Shown here: positions 25,694 to 33,562 of the stretch, piece by piece
Position numbering within the stretch: position 1 is the first letter of the stretch
How the letters are laid out: the number at the start of each line of letters is the position of its first letter
DNA from: a bacterium
GTDB lineage: Bacteria; UBA9089; CG2-30-40-21; SBAY01
Reading direction: 5' to 3'
NCBI GenBank assembly: GCA_040755795.1
Contig: JBFLXS010000005.1
Location: forward strand, 1 to 37,013
DNA: 37,013 nucleotides
Program-made: the position numbers and the translations under genes
The notes under the pieces: model-generated
Database searches by the model: none
What the model was told of the DNA's origin: nothing
The model's input: the letters and a program-made list of their open reading frames with translations, nothing else

Positions 25694-26785
25694 TTAATAG
25701 AAGGTTATTATACTCAAACTATCTTCATCAATTGAGTATTTTAGTGCACAGGTGAATTTATCACATTTTGTTTGAGATATGAAATCAAAAATAACATCAA
25801 ACTTAACAATATGATACTCATTGATAAGTGATAAATCTATATTATATACAACACTATTCTTGATCTTATCAAATATAAGCTCTTCAATCTTGTCTACATC
25901 TTCTTCTGCTAGTCCTAGTCTAGTCATTGTTTTTTTACTGTTTTCAACATATGTCAATTTATCTTGAGTGACTTTTAATGGTTTATCGACCAAGTCATTA
26001 CTTTTAGTGATAACGTTACTCATTAGATGTTGATATTCACTTTCTTCCCAAACTATAACGTCAGAAGATATCATATATTTAAGAAATATATCAAAATAAT
26101 CGCCACGAATACTCAAAACTTTATATCCCATACTTTCAAGCATATCCGATGATATGCATCTATCACTTATCTCGTCAATATCAGGTTCATGACCTGTTAT
26201 TGCAAGCCCATCGTGTAATACATATCGTGTACCAATTGTGCGTCTCAAGTACGTTTTCAATAAACTAGAGTAAGTCATATCAGCATACCCTATAATTGAT
26301 TCTATTTTTGATAAATTTGACGTAATAGCATAAACATCTTCCTCCGACAAGTTGTTAATGTAAATGCAATAAAGCCCATTTACAATATATTTCCTTTTTT
26401 CATTGTCTATTTTCATATAATCAAATAGAATGTTTAGCACTTTGACAGGTGCTTTACCATGAGTTAAGTCTAAGTAATCACCGGTTAATATGTTGTGGGG
26501 TTTCTTTCTATCAAGGTGTGGCAGTATTTTTGATAAGGCTGTATCTCCATAGTTGAAAGTTTTTAAAAGTGAAATATCAAATACAAATAGATATTCTTTT
26601 TTATCTTTGTTTGGAACTAGTGAATATTTAAGTTTCTCGTAATCAAATGCTTTATTAATGTGATTCAAAAAATCGTTGAAAAATTCAATAATACTAAATG
26701 ACATAATTTCTGGCGACAAACTAGCATAGTTTTTCAGTGCTGTAAACATAACATTATCCCTTGATTCTATTGTGTGTATTTTCAT
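25694..26785 (-). CDS. protein of unknown family, last gene of the SIR2-HerA operon
   Basis: This 363-residue protein is not recognised. It appears soluble, with no signal peptide or membrane helix. Visible traits are acidic residues throughout, a central block (about residues 170-235) with IIGYADMTYSSLLKTYLRRTIGTRYVLHDG and GHEPDIDEISDRC, and a C-terminal half with predicted beta strands (SVVYNIDLSLINEYHIVKFDVIFDF). I see no nuclease, protease, TIR or kinase motif. It starts 48 bases after the KTSC gene and has only a weak ribosome site. Its end lies 20 bases from the convergent serine recombinase, with a TAGCAA-C-TTGCTA palindrome (25678-25690) between. Position implies a role with the SIR2-HerA genes (sensor, regulator or effector), but that is inference. 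Confidence 0.8.
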   Translation of the reverse strand: MKIHTIESRDNVMFTALKNYASLSPEIMSFSIIEFFNDFLNHINKAFDYEKLKYSLVPNKDKKEYLFVFDISLLKTFNYGDTALSKILPHLDRKKPHNILTGDYLDLTHGKAPVKVLNILFDYMKIDNEKRKYIVNGLYCIYINNLSEEDVYAITSNLSKIESIIGYADMTYSSLLKTYLRRTIGTRYVLHDGLAITGHEPDIDEISDRCISSDMLESMGYKVLSIRGDYFDIFLKYMISSDVIVWEESEYQHLMSNVITKSNDLVDKPLKVTQDKLTYVENSKKTMTRLGLAEEDVDKIEELIFDKIKNSVVYNIDLSLINEYHIVKFDVIFDFISQTKCDKFTCALKYSIDEDSLSIITFY

Positions 26786-26833
26786 ATGTTAAGTTCACTA
26801 TTCTGTAGCAACAATTTAGATTTTAGACTGCTG

Positions 26834-27055
26834 CTAGCCAATTTTTTCATAAGAATATTGATTTTTAACATATACGTGTAAGTATGATCCTACTGAACTT
26901 GATGATAATAGATCCTCATAAACATACTTTGGGACATTGGAATATGCATATTTTGAACCATCTAAAAACTGTACAAACAATGTTGAAGTGTGATCATCAT
27001 AACCTATAGAATCTACATTTGATGAAGATACATGTACCATAATAACATCACTCAT
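26834..27055 (-). CDS. KTSC-domain small protein
   Basis: This 73-residue protein fits the KTSC domain: SSNVDSIGYDDHTSTLFVQFLDGSKYAYSNVPKYVYEDLLSSSSVGSYLHVYVKNQYSYEKIG. The domain is named for its occurrence at the C-terminus of some lysyl-tRNA synthetases, and free-standing copies are common in phages and mobile elements. A nucleic-acid-binding role has been suggested, with no settled function. It overlaps the herA end by 8 bases and has AGGAG nine bases before its ATG, so its production is coupled to HerA. Whether it is a part of the defence system or a passenger is unknown. Confidence 0.87.
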   Translation of the reverse strand: MSDVIMVHVSSSNVDSIGYDDHTSTLFVQFLDGSKYAYSNVPKYVYEDLLSSSSVGSYLHVYVKNQYSYEKIG

Positions 27056-28823
27056 TTTTCGGTGCTCCTTTCGAATTTCTTAGTATAGAAAGCATTTCAG
27101 AATATTTAGAAAGATCAGGCTTTTGACTTTTCCATTTTTGAGAGATAACTGGGTCGCTTGAAAAACCTTCATTTTTTAAATAATACTTCACTTTACAAGG
27201 TATCTTTACAGACTCTCCCATTATTATTGCTTCACCAGTTCTTAAAGTTGATAAAGTTTTCGTTATTGATTCCATATCCGAGTCAATAGCTCCGTTAATA
27301 AATGCTTTATCTTTTGGATTGTTTAATCTTAAACACATCATTGTTCCCATCTGACTGATTATAGTGTCCCCTATTTCACTTGGACGTTGAGTTATCATCA
27401 TTAATCCAGCACCATATTTTCTTCCTTCTTTTGAAATGCGTTCAATAACATTTCTTGCGACATTTTGTCTAGATTTTGTATCTCCAAAATACGAGTGTGC
27501 TTCTTCAAGTACAATCAACATAGGAAAGTCTTTTCCGTTTACAGGACTTTCTAGTAAAGTTAAGGAATTATATACTATGTTCAAAATAGTTCCGACTATA
27601 ATATGATGTGTGTATGAAGGGATATTTGATAAATCGATAATTGTTATTTTTTTGTCATGACCGAACCAACTAAATAACAAAGAGTCTAAATCTGATTTTA
27701 CAACACCCTCATCATTAGGAGTATAGTCGCCTGGATGAAACATGAAATTGTAACGAGGATCAAGTAGTTTAGCTCTAATACTATCTAAAAATGATTGAAT
27801 TCCTTTTTTTAGATTATTATCAATGAATGGAGCGGATGAACCAAATCCAGGCGGTTTGAATTTTGCTGAGATGAATTTATCGGGATTTCCTTCTTTCACT
27901 AATGCTTCATCATCAGTTCCTCTATTATTTAATGTTCTTCTTTCATTTCGATCAAGTTCATACCAAAGGTTTTTTAAGCTAAACGGATATGGTGTATCAA
28001 TAGTAAATTGTCCTGGGTTGTCACCTGTTTTCTTAGCTGAGTTAACTTTCCTTTCGAGAACCAATTCTGCGATCATTGATAATTGATTTTCATTCAAATT
28101 GTTGTAAAACAAGTCTAAGAGAGAGTAAAAATCTATTGCCCAAAATGGTACAAATAAGTCGTCAATATTTGGATCTCTCATTTCAGTTGATGATCTGATT
28201 TTGAAAACCTTCGAGTCATCTTTCACTACTTTTGAATATTCACCGTGAGGGTCAATTACAAATATTCTAGATGCTTCAAGTTCCTTTTTAGATGATATTT
28301 CTTTTAAAATAACTGTTACTGCATTGGATTTACCTGTACCAGTTGCTCCAATTACAATAGAGTGTCTTGATATCAACTTGTTCATATCGACCATTACTTG
28401 AATTGAGTCATTACTGCTTAAATGACCTATTCTTAATGGATAAACATTCCTATCAAGTAGATGTATGATTTCTAACTCATCATTCGTAAGCAGAAAAACT
28501 TCATCTTTTGTTAATGGAAACTGAGTAATTCCTTTTTCAAAATGGTTTCCAGAAATTTCACCTAAAAGCAATACTTCAGCATGTCTATAGTTTGAATATT
28601 CCTTCTCAACTTCATCCTTGATTCTCTCATTCAGATTAATTGATGTGATAATTCCTATTAAACTAACATATCCTATCGAAATTTTGACCAAACTTCCAAT
28701 TTGTCCGATTTTCACGATTGAATCTCCATAGACTACTATGTCTGATGCAACATTGTTATCCAAAATCACATCGATTTGATTACCTTTTACTGATAGAACA
28801 TAGCCAATACTGTATTTATTCAT
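27048..28823 (-). CDS. herA: HerA-family hexameric ATPase of a SIR2-HerA defence pair
   Basis: This 591-residue ATPase has an N-terminal HAS-barrel (about residues 1-60, GYVLSVKGNQIDVIL then GSLVKI), Walker A GATGTGKS at 159-166, DPHGEYSKV (about 191-199), Walker B MLIVLEEAH at 435-443, and ERISKEGRKYG plus TQRPSEI (461-484), which supply the arginine finger and sensor region of FtsK/HerA translocases. HerA forms ring hexamers. In SIR2-HerA (also called Nezha) it assembles with SIR2 and the complex responds to phage. It overlaps SIR2 by 8 bases at the start and KTSC by 8 at the end. Every expected motif is intact, so it should be functional. Confidence 0.95.
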   Translation of the reverse strand: MNKYSIGYVLSVKGNQIDVILDNNVASDIVVYGDSIVKIGQIGSLVKISIGYVSLIGIITSINLNERIKDEVEKEYSNYRHAEVLLLGEISGNHFEKGITQFPLTKDEVFLLTNDELEIIHLLDRNVYPLRIGHLSSNDSIQVMVDMNKLISRHSIVIGATGTGKSNAVTVILKEISSKKELEASRIFVIDPHGEYSKVVKDDSKVFKIRSSTEMRDPNIDDLFVPFWAIDFYSLLDLFYNNLNENQLSMIAELVLERKVNSAKKTGDNPGQFTIDTPYPFSLKNLWYELDRNERRTLNNRGTDDEALVKEGNPDKFISAKFKPPGFGSSAPFIDNNLKKGIQSFLDSIRAKLLDPRYNFMFHPGDYTPNDEGVVKSDLDSLLFSWFGHDKKITIIDLSNIPSYTHHIIVGTILNIVYNSLTLLESPVNGKDFPMLIVLEEAHSYFGDTKSRQNVARNVIERISKEGRKYGAGLMMITQRPSEIGDTIISQMGTMMCLRLNNPKDKAFINGAIDSDMESITKTLSTLRTGEAIIMGESVKIPCKVKYYLKNEGFSSDPVISQKWKSQKPDLSKYSEMLSILRNSKGAPKNE

Positions 28824-30030
28824 CTTTACTTATCTCCAATCGCATGGACTCGAGATATCGGAATAACTGAGGTGAATCAACAATTTTCAATATTGCTTTA
28901 ATTTTTTGTTTTTCTTCGTCTACTTCTTTTTCGTTTTTACTTTGCACAAATATGGATTCGAAGAGATATTCTGTTAAGTCGAGATTATCCTTACTAATAT
29001 TATCGTATTCATACTCTCCATACTGACCATCGATGTATGCAGATTTGTTACCCAACAACCAAAATCTATTGTTTTCAATACACATTTTTTTTAAACTATT
29101 ACTATTTTCAAGCAGGGATTCACCTGATGGTAACTTGTCATATAAAAGACCAACGACTAATGAATTGGTGTTCGTCTTCAATGCATCTAGAATTATTTCA
29201 TTAATATGTTGATCTTGAAAAGAGTATCCAGATGTAATTAAGACACAATCGTCGGATTTAATAAAATAGGACAGCCTATCTAATAGACAAGTATATGGTT
29301 CTTTTCTGGAATCTTTGTACTTTAAAATTGAAGGAAGAATCATTAAACTTTTAGTTTTCATCGAGCGGATTATACCATTGTGCGATTCCGACCATCCTAA
29401 TGATCCATGTATTTTCCACAGTTTAACATTCTCGTCTTTGCTTATTTTACTTATGTAAGTTGAATCAAAAAATGGGTGTAAAGAACCGAAAAAACCATCA
29501 ACGAATTTAACTTTTGAATTTTCTAAAGCCATTTCAATAAGCATATCGTAATTAGTTGTGAAAATTTCGATGCCAAAGTCACGCTTCGTATTCTTTAGCC
29601 AATTTGCAAACTTTACGTGAGGTAGAAAATGATCTAGTTGTTTTTCGTGAATATCTAAATGTTTTACAAGGATATCTTTTATTTGATCTACAATAGAATC
29701 TCTTAATGCTATAAGTTGCTGTTTATTCAAATTATCAATGGTACCTTTACCAATAACTTCAATGCGCATATTTATATTAGTTAGTAGGGACTCAATATTG
29801 AACACATCACCATCATTTTCTTTTATAGACTTTATTGTATTCGCATAATCTTCTTTTATCTCATCCACAATTCTTTGAGTAATCTCCTTGATCCCTGGAA
29901 TACTATATAATTTGAGATCATCACCTAAATTAATAGAACTCCCCGCACCAAATAGAAAACCTAATTTCTTTTTATTTGATGACAAAATAGAGTTTAAATT
30001 ATTCGATACTTTTAGCACACTGTGTGACAT
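28816..30030 (-). CDS. SIR2-family NADase-like effector of a SIR2-HerA pair
   Basis: This 404-residue protein has the SIR2 nucleotide-binding loop GAGSS at 28-32, TTNYDMLIE at 158-166, the catalytic histidine H208 in WKIHGSLGW and the SGYSFQDQHINE segment at 267-278. These match defence-associated SIR2 proteins that hydrolyse NAD+ and cause abortive infection. The C-terminal part (about 300-404) is charged and probably contacts HerA. It starts with GAGGGATAAA before the ATG. The gene lies 27 bases after the TOPRIM-like gene and overlaps herA by 8. Catalytic residues are conserved, so NAD+ depletion upon activation is the expected outcome. The association with HerA is seen in the sequence; the enzymatic role follows from the family. 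Confidence 0.95.
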   Translation of the reverse strand: MSHSVLKVSNNLNSILSSNKKKLGFLFGAGSSINLGDDLKLYSIPGIKEITQRIVDEIKEDYANTIKSIKENDGDVFNIESLLTNINMRIEVIGKGTIDNLNKQQLIALRDSIVDQIKDILVKHLDIHEKQLDHFLPHVKFANWLKNTKRDFGIEIFTTNYDMLIEMALENSKVKFVDGFFGSLHPFFDSTYISKISKDENVKLWKIHGSLGWSESHNGIIRSMKTKSLMILPSILKYKDSRKEPYTCLLDRLSYFIKSDDCVLITSGYSFQDQHINEIILDALKTNTNSLVVGLLYDKLPSGESLLENSNSLKKMCIENNRFWLLGNKSAYIDGQYGEYEYDNISKDNLDLTEYLFESIFVQSKNEKEVDEEKQKIKAILKIVDSPQLFRYLESMRLEISKDE

Positions 30031-30057
30031 TTTATCCCTCTTTTCACTGATTGATTT

Positions 30058-30582
30058 TTAATTACATAAATCGAGTAAATAATATTCATTATAGTTATGG
30101 TTGCAAATTGATTTGTATTCTTTTAATATTGAGATTATTTCAGTCCTAGCGAAGTAATCCTTTATCCAAGTGTAGCTATTGTCAAATCGCTTACCGTTAA
30201 GTTTCACTCTTTGTTTTGCAAACACTTTTGCTTTAGTATTGCTTTTACATTTTTGATATTCCTCGTACAAGGATTCAGCAATTATAATAAGGATTTCAAA
30301 TTCTGGTTTTGTACAATATTTTTCTTCTGAGTGTATTTTCTCTCTAATATCCTTTGGAATTTTCAGTTTATCCGTTATCTTGTCGCCAATTCTAATGATT
30401 TTTACTTGCTCATCCTTATCAAGTTGTCTGATCATGGCAAGCAGGTATGAATCTAACTGACGTTTTTGATGAGGTCTTAAATCCAACATATCATCTACAT
30501 TTATTTTGAATAGTCCCTTATCTATTAATAATTCAATAAATGCTTTTTCACTATTACCCTCTAACAGTATCAGATATTTCAT
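30058..30582 (-). CDS. small TOPRIM-like protein paired with an AAA ATPase
   Basis: This 174-residue protein has a first strand and glutamate typical of TOPRIM folds (MKYLILLEGNSEKAFIELL, E8) and a later hydrophobic strand ending in aspartate (KIIRIGDK, D67), followed by CTKPEFEILIIIAESLY (about 90-106). This layout is like RloB/AbiLii and other small TOPRIM nucleases that accompany AAA15/AAA21 ATPases. The full DxD motif is not clear. The C-terminus (KAKVFAKQRVKLNGKRF) is basic. It overlaps the ATPase gene by 29 bases and lies 27 bases before SIR2, so it is a true operon partner. A nuclease or tRNA-targeting role is inference; a non-catalytic binding subunit is the alternative. Confidence 0.72.
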   Translation of the reverse strand: MKYLILLEGNSEKAFIELLIDKGLFKINVDDMLDLRPHQKRQLDSYLLAMIRQLDKDEQVKIIRIGDKITDKLKIPKDIREKIHSEEKYCTKPEFEILIIIAESLYEEYQKCKSNTKAKVFAKQRVKLNGKRFDNSYTWIKDYFARTEIISILKEYKSICNHNYNEYYLLDLCN

Positions 30583-31711
30583 TAATCAATTCTTTCTTTA
30601 ACTCCATTAAACGATCATAATTGATAAGGGTTTGGAAAGTATTGTTATTAAATTGATTACTCTTGCTTAAGTCGATGCGATCTTTAAAATCTTTATATAA
30701 ATTGCATGCTGTAATGTGATCGTTCTTTCTCATTACAAAGATGTTATCTCTTCTTCTAAAAATATCTAGTATCTCCACATAGTGTGTACTAAAAATGAGA
30801 TTTGCGTTCTTAACATTAATCCGCTTATCATTAAAAATCATAATGATGTTTTCGACGAGATTTTTATGGAAGCTGTTTTCGATTTCATCAATAATGAGAG
30901 TTCCACCCATTTTGAGAATTGCGATGGTTAATCCAAACATAATCAATCCTTTTTTAGTACCGTCTGAAAGAAGCATGTCGACTTCCTTCTCACTGTAAGT
31001 TTTTGCTCCAATACCATTCAAGTCCAGAACGAATAATTTCTTATCTAGATCGTATTCGAATTTTTTGATCCCCTCATCAAATAAATTAGTAATTTTCAAC
31101 ATTAACTCAGTTGAAACTTCTACAAGATTAAAAATATCAAATATACTTTCAATGCGATAATTATGGATCCAATTATTTGTATTAATAACTAGTGTTCTCT
31201 TAATTGTAAGTTTGTAAAGGATAGATGTGTCTGAAACGTTACTGGTGTAAGTGTTGTTTTCATCAAAATCTAGATCGAGGATTCGCTTGCTGTAACTCTT
31301 TGAATATTTTTTTGAGTATAGCTTTTCATTAGAAAACTTACAGTAACTTGTTTCGTTTAGTAATGTTGCTTCTGGAATGCTGATATTGCTTTCGTATTTA
31401 TATACCGTTTCAAGTAAATAGAAAAAGACTGTTAACTTTATTGTTTTAGATCTGAAATCTAATTTATCGTATTTGATTCGTCCACTCAAAAGCAACTCAT
31501 TTACAAATTCTATCATCGATAAAACAGATGATTTTCCACTGGCGTTCTTACCTGTAAAAACTATGGTGGTTGGTATATATAAACCTTCATCTAGTTCAAT
31601 GACTTCATCGTCCTTATCTGAATTATTCACACGAGCTTTATTTAAAAAGTTTATTTCGAAATTGTTTTCTAGCAACTTGTATCCCGAAATAATTATTTTA
31701 AGTATTTTCAT
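30554..31711 (-). CDS. ABC-type AAA ATPase (AAA15/AAA21, OLD/AbiL/PARIS-like), first gene of the operon
   Basis: This 385-residue P-loop ATPase has Walker A GKNASGKS at 54-61, an ABC-signature-like segment LLSDGTKKG at 247-255, Walker B TLIIDEIENS at 271-280 with D275 and E276, and a switch histidine H310 in STHYVEILD. This domain order is found in OLD, AbiL/RloA, PARIS AriA and retron-type ATPases, which work with a nuclease or toxin partner. The small TOPRIM-like protein encoded in its last 29 bases is the expected partner. The gene has AGGAGG eight bases before ATG and a near-consensus promoter, so it leads the six-gene operon that also carries SIR2 and HerA. The motifs are complete. Confidence 0.9.
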   Translation of the reverse strand: MKILKIIISGYKLLENNFEINFLNKARVNNSDKDDEVIELDEGLYIPTTIVFTGKNASGKSSVLSMIEFVNELLLSGRIKYDKLDFRSKTIKLTVFFYLLETVYKYESNISIPEATLLNETSYCKFSNEKLYSKKYSKSYSKRILDLDFDENNTYTSNVSDTSILYKLTIKRTLVINTNNWIHNYRIESIFDIFNLVEVSTELMLKITNLFDEGIKKFEYDLDKKLFVLDLNGIGAKTYSEKEVDMLLSDGTKKGLIMFGLTIAILKMGGTLIIDEIENSFHKNLVENIIMIFNDKRINVKNANLIFSTHYVEILDIFRRRDNIFVMRKNDHITACNLYKDFKDRIDLSKSNQFNNNTFQTLINYDRLMELKKELINEISDTVRG

Positions 31712-31719
31712 TTTAGATT

Positions 31720-31763
31720 CCTCCTAGTATTTTCATTATATACCCAAATTGGCATTTTGTAAA
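31720..31763 (-). promoter_or_regulatory. near-consensus promoter and ribosome site of the defence operon
   Basis: On the minus strand TTTACA (31758-31763) and TATAAT (31735-31740) are separated by 17 bases, with AGGAGG at 31720-31725. Only this promoter is apparent upstream of the six co-directional genes ending at 25694. No obvious operator palindrome overlaps it, which suggests steady expression of the system. Confidence 0.75.
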
Positions 31764-31921
31764 CATTCACACGTTTATTTCGTTTGAAAATATATTATTT
31801 ATGCTTTTTTAATGTTTTTTGGAATCGTTTAGTTGAAAAAAACAATCCAGCTTAAACCTAAGTTGACTTTTATATTGTATTAGTCTATCTCCGTAGCAGC
31901 ATACTTAAACTATTCGGATAT

Positions 31922-32341
31922 TTATTTTGTATTCAGCCACTTAATTATTTCTCTTAATGAGTTTGAACCAATGACTGATGTTATGAAGTCGTTCGATCTG
32001 TCAAATACTGTGTAACGAAATTCATTTGCTCGGTTTTCTATTTGAATAACGAACAATGATTCGTCTGTTTCGATATCAGTAATTCTGAAATCATCATAGA
32101 GTGGTCCGTTAAGAGGACAGTTGTTCTTAAACCATACATAACTACTCTCAAGATCTACTTTACCACCTGGTTTAATCTGTTTAATAATATTACCCATTCT
32201 TCTTGTTTTATTCACTAAACTACTATCTTTGCAAAACCAATCATACCAACCAGCTTCAATTTGAGTTTGAACATCGCTAGATGCGTATTTACCGTCATTG
32301 AATCGTTCAACCCATTCTCTTATGCTTATTTCCTTTCTCAT
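31922..32341 (-). CDS. small conserved-looking protein of unknown function
   Basis: This 139-residue protein is not assigned to a named family. It contains a WYDWFCKDSSLVNKTRRMGNIIKQI segment (about residues 32-56), a YVWFKNNCPLNGPLYDDFRI segment (about 68-87) and ends in a short LREIIKWLN helix. Similar aromatic-rich small proteins are seen in mobile elements of Bacillota; the resemblance is from memory and should be treated as weak. No membrane helix or signal is present. The ATG has an AGGTG ribosome site eight bases upstream. It is separated from the defence operon by 210 bases containing that operon's promoter, so it is a separate unit on the same strand. Confidence 0.72.
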   Translation of the reverse strand: MRKEISIREWVERFNDGKYASSDVQTQIEAGWYDWFCKDSSLVNKTRRMGNIIKQIKPGGKVDLESSYVWFKNNCPLNGPLYDDFRITDIETDESLFVIQIENRANEFRYTVFDRSNDFITSVIGSNSLREIIKWLNTK

Positions 32342-32660
32342 GCTTAAATCACCTTCCTTTGTGTATATCTTTGGTATGTATATATATCACTTAAATGACG
32401 CTATTAATCAAGTAAAATCCTTCATTCTCGTGAACTCATTCTTTTATCGGAAATAACTTGTAATGAATATGTAGTGAGTTAACACACAATTTATAAAATC
32501 TCATTTTTTTGAAAACCTCATATTAGCTTCATGGTGCTGTGAAGTCAATAATCTATTATGTAAAATAAAACACTAAATGGACAAAACAGTTCAAAATGAT
32601 AAAAAAAGATAGGATTTTGTCCTATCGGTGTCAATTCTTCAATTTAGGGTGTAACAGATG
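32342..32660. other. intergenic stretch with inverted repeats and a terminator
   Basis: No gene is visible in these 319 bases. The stretch contains the left arm of an inverted repeat (32464-32484), a strong minus-strand terminator (32601-32626), and alternative complementary segments GGACAAAA (32579-32586) and TTTTGTCC (32615-32622). It separates the orphan small gene from the broken integrase. Confidence 0.6.
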
Positions 32661-32677
32661 TTAACTCACTGTATTCA
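32464..32677. repeat. imperfect inverted repeat pair bracketing about 175 bases
   Basis: The left arm TGAATATGT-AGTGAGTTAACA (32464-32484) and the right arm, read on the minus strand, TGAATAC-AGTGAGTTAACA (32677-32659) share a 12-base exact core plus a six-base outer match. The right arm supplies the last codons and the stop of the truncated integrase, so the homology to the integrase family ends at this repeat. It looks like the edge of a small inserted or deleted segment, or a recombination site. Confidence 0.5.
32601..32626 (-). terminator. strong Rho-independent terminator
   Basis: GATAGGA (32608-32614) pairs with TCCTATC (32620-32626) across a 5-base loop. On the minus strand the stem is followed by seven T (complement of 32601-32607). 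It terminates leftward transcription from the integrase remnant and shields the downstream genes. Confidence 0.8.
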
Positions 32678-33215
32678 CATGCAAAATCATCGACAGTTCT
32701 AGTTTAGAGGTGGCGGTGATGAGATCCTTCTTTTTGGCTCGTCTGATCTCGACACTTCTCATCCCAGAGATCAGCATCAAATAGATGATGGCATAATCCC
32801 GGTAATGCCAGATATAGCGTCTATTTTCCTTTAAGGATGCAATCAAGTGTTTGGCTTGTTCAAGACTTAGTGTCTCTCGAAAGTGGTGTGTGATCCGTTC
32901 GTTTTTGATAGGTTCACTGATATCATCACTATACTCATGAGGTAAGTCTAATCTACGCTCATTCCTTTTTAGATACTGATAAAATCCCTTAATGGCGCTG
33001 ATTTGGTTATAAATCCATCGAGAGGAATAGTTTCTTCTTCTTAACCCCTCGACATAATTCTCTAAATCACGTGTGGTAGCAAACGTGATTTCGTGTTCTT
33101 TTAGGTATGTGATGTATTGTTTCAAAATGATCAGATAGAGATCATAGGATTCTTTCGTGATATCTTTATCTTCTAGATAGACAAGAAGTACGGATTCAAG
33201 CGGGTGTTTGATCAT
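32661..33215 (-). pseudogene. truncated tyrosine recombinase/integrase
   Basis: These 184 residues cover the N-terminal SAM-like domain and the start of the catalytic domain, ending soon after the first catalytic arginine (YLMLISGMRSVEIRRAKKKDL, about residues 147-167). The HxxR box, second histidine and tyrosine nucleophile are missing, while related integrases have about 320 residues. The last ten or so codons (from about MILHVNTVS) do not resemble the family and run into an inverted repeat. It is a diverged relative of the intact integrase at 19515-20486, with shared LSLEQAK and R-x-x-EI-x-RAK motifs. The missing half was not found in the window. It cannot recombine DNA but could still bind att arms. 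Confidence 0.85.
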
Positions 33216-33236
33216 ACGTATGCATCTCCAAAAACA

Positions 33237-33278
33237 AAAAAGTTCTCTAACCTATATTAAGTGGATAAGGAACTTTTT
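33237..33278. terminator. hairpin with A/T tails, possible bidirectional terminator
   Basis: AAAAAGTTC (33237-33245) and GAACTTTTT (33270-33278) are exact 9-base arms with a 24-base loop. Because the arms end in A and T runs, the structure could end transcription from either side. It lies just upstream of the truncated integrase start. Confidence 0.4.
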
Positions 33279-33562
33279 ACTTGAATTTAATGACTTGTGA
33301 TAACACATCTCAACATCTCAAAGCATAACCCAATCTGTGGATCCAATGTATCGTGGCGATTAAATCGAGTAAAATTAAGTATATTGTTTGATTAAATAAC
33401 TATAATATATTCTGTAGTGCATGTATATATGGTGTCACGTGAAGAGTTAGAATAACGCTTAAGAAAGTAATATATTATCAGCAATAGTAAAAACCTATTC
33501 ATTAAAAAAAGTAGAATCTTTCTTTGATATACCCATATATCTCAATAGTTATGAAGTTTTTT

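Larger units (their letters stand above)
18191..33278. mobile_element. putative composite integrative island (exact ends unknown)
   Basis: This interval interrupts two same-strand parts of a polysaccharide locus (capE-F-G operon and capD-like gene). It contains a tyrosine integrase with excisionase and DUF4373 gene, a pair of large serine recombinases, defence genes, and a broken second integrase. This content is typical of an island built by more than one insertion. I found no long direct repeats that would define attachment sites, so the ends given are only the outermost terminator-like hairpins next to recombinase genes. Whether one or several elements are present is open. Confidence 0.5.

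Noticed and set aside
30058-31711. Naming the ATPase/TOPRIM pair as a true PARIS system
   Set aside because: The TOPRIM-like protein is much smaller than AriB and its DUF4435 motifs are not visible; only a general relation can be supported.
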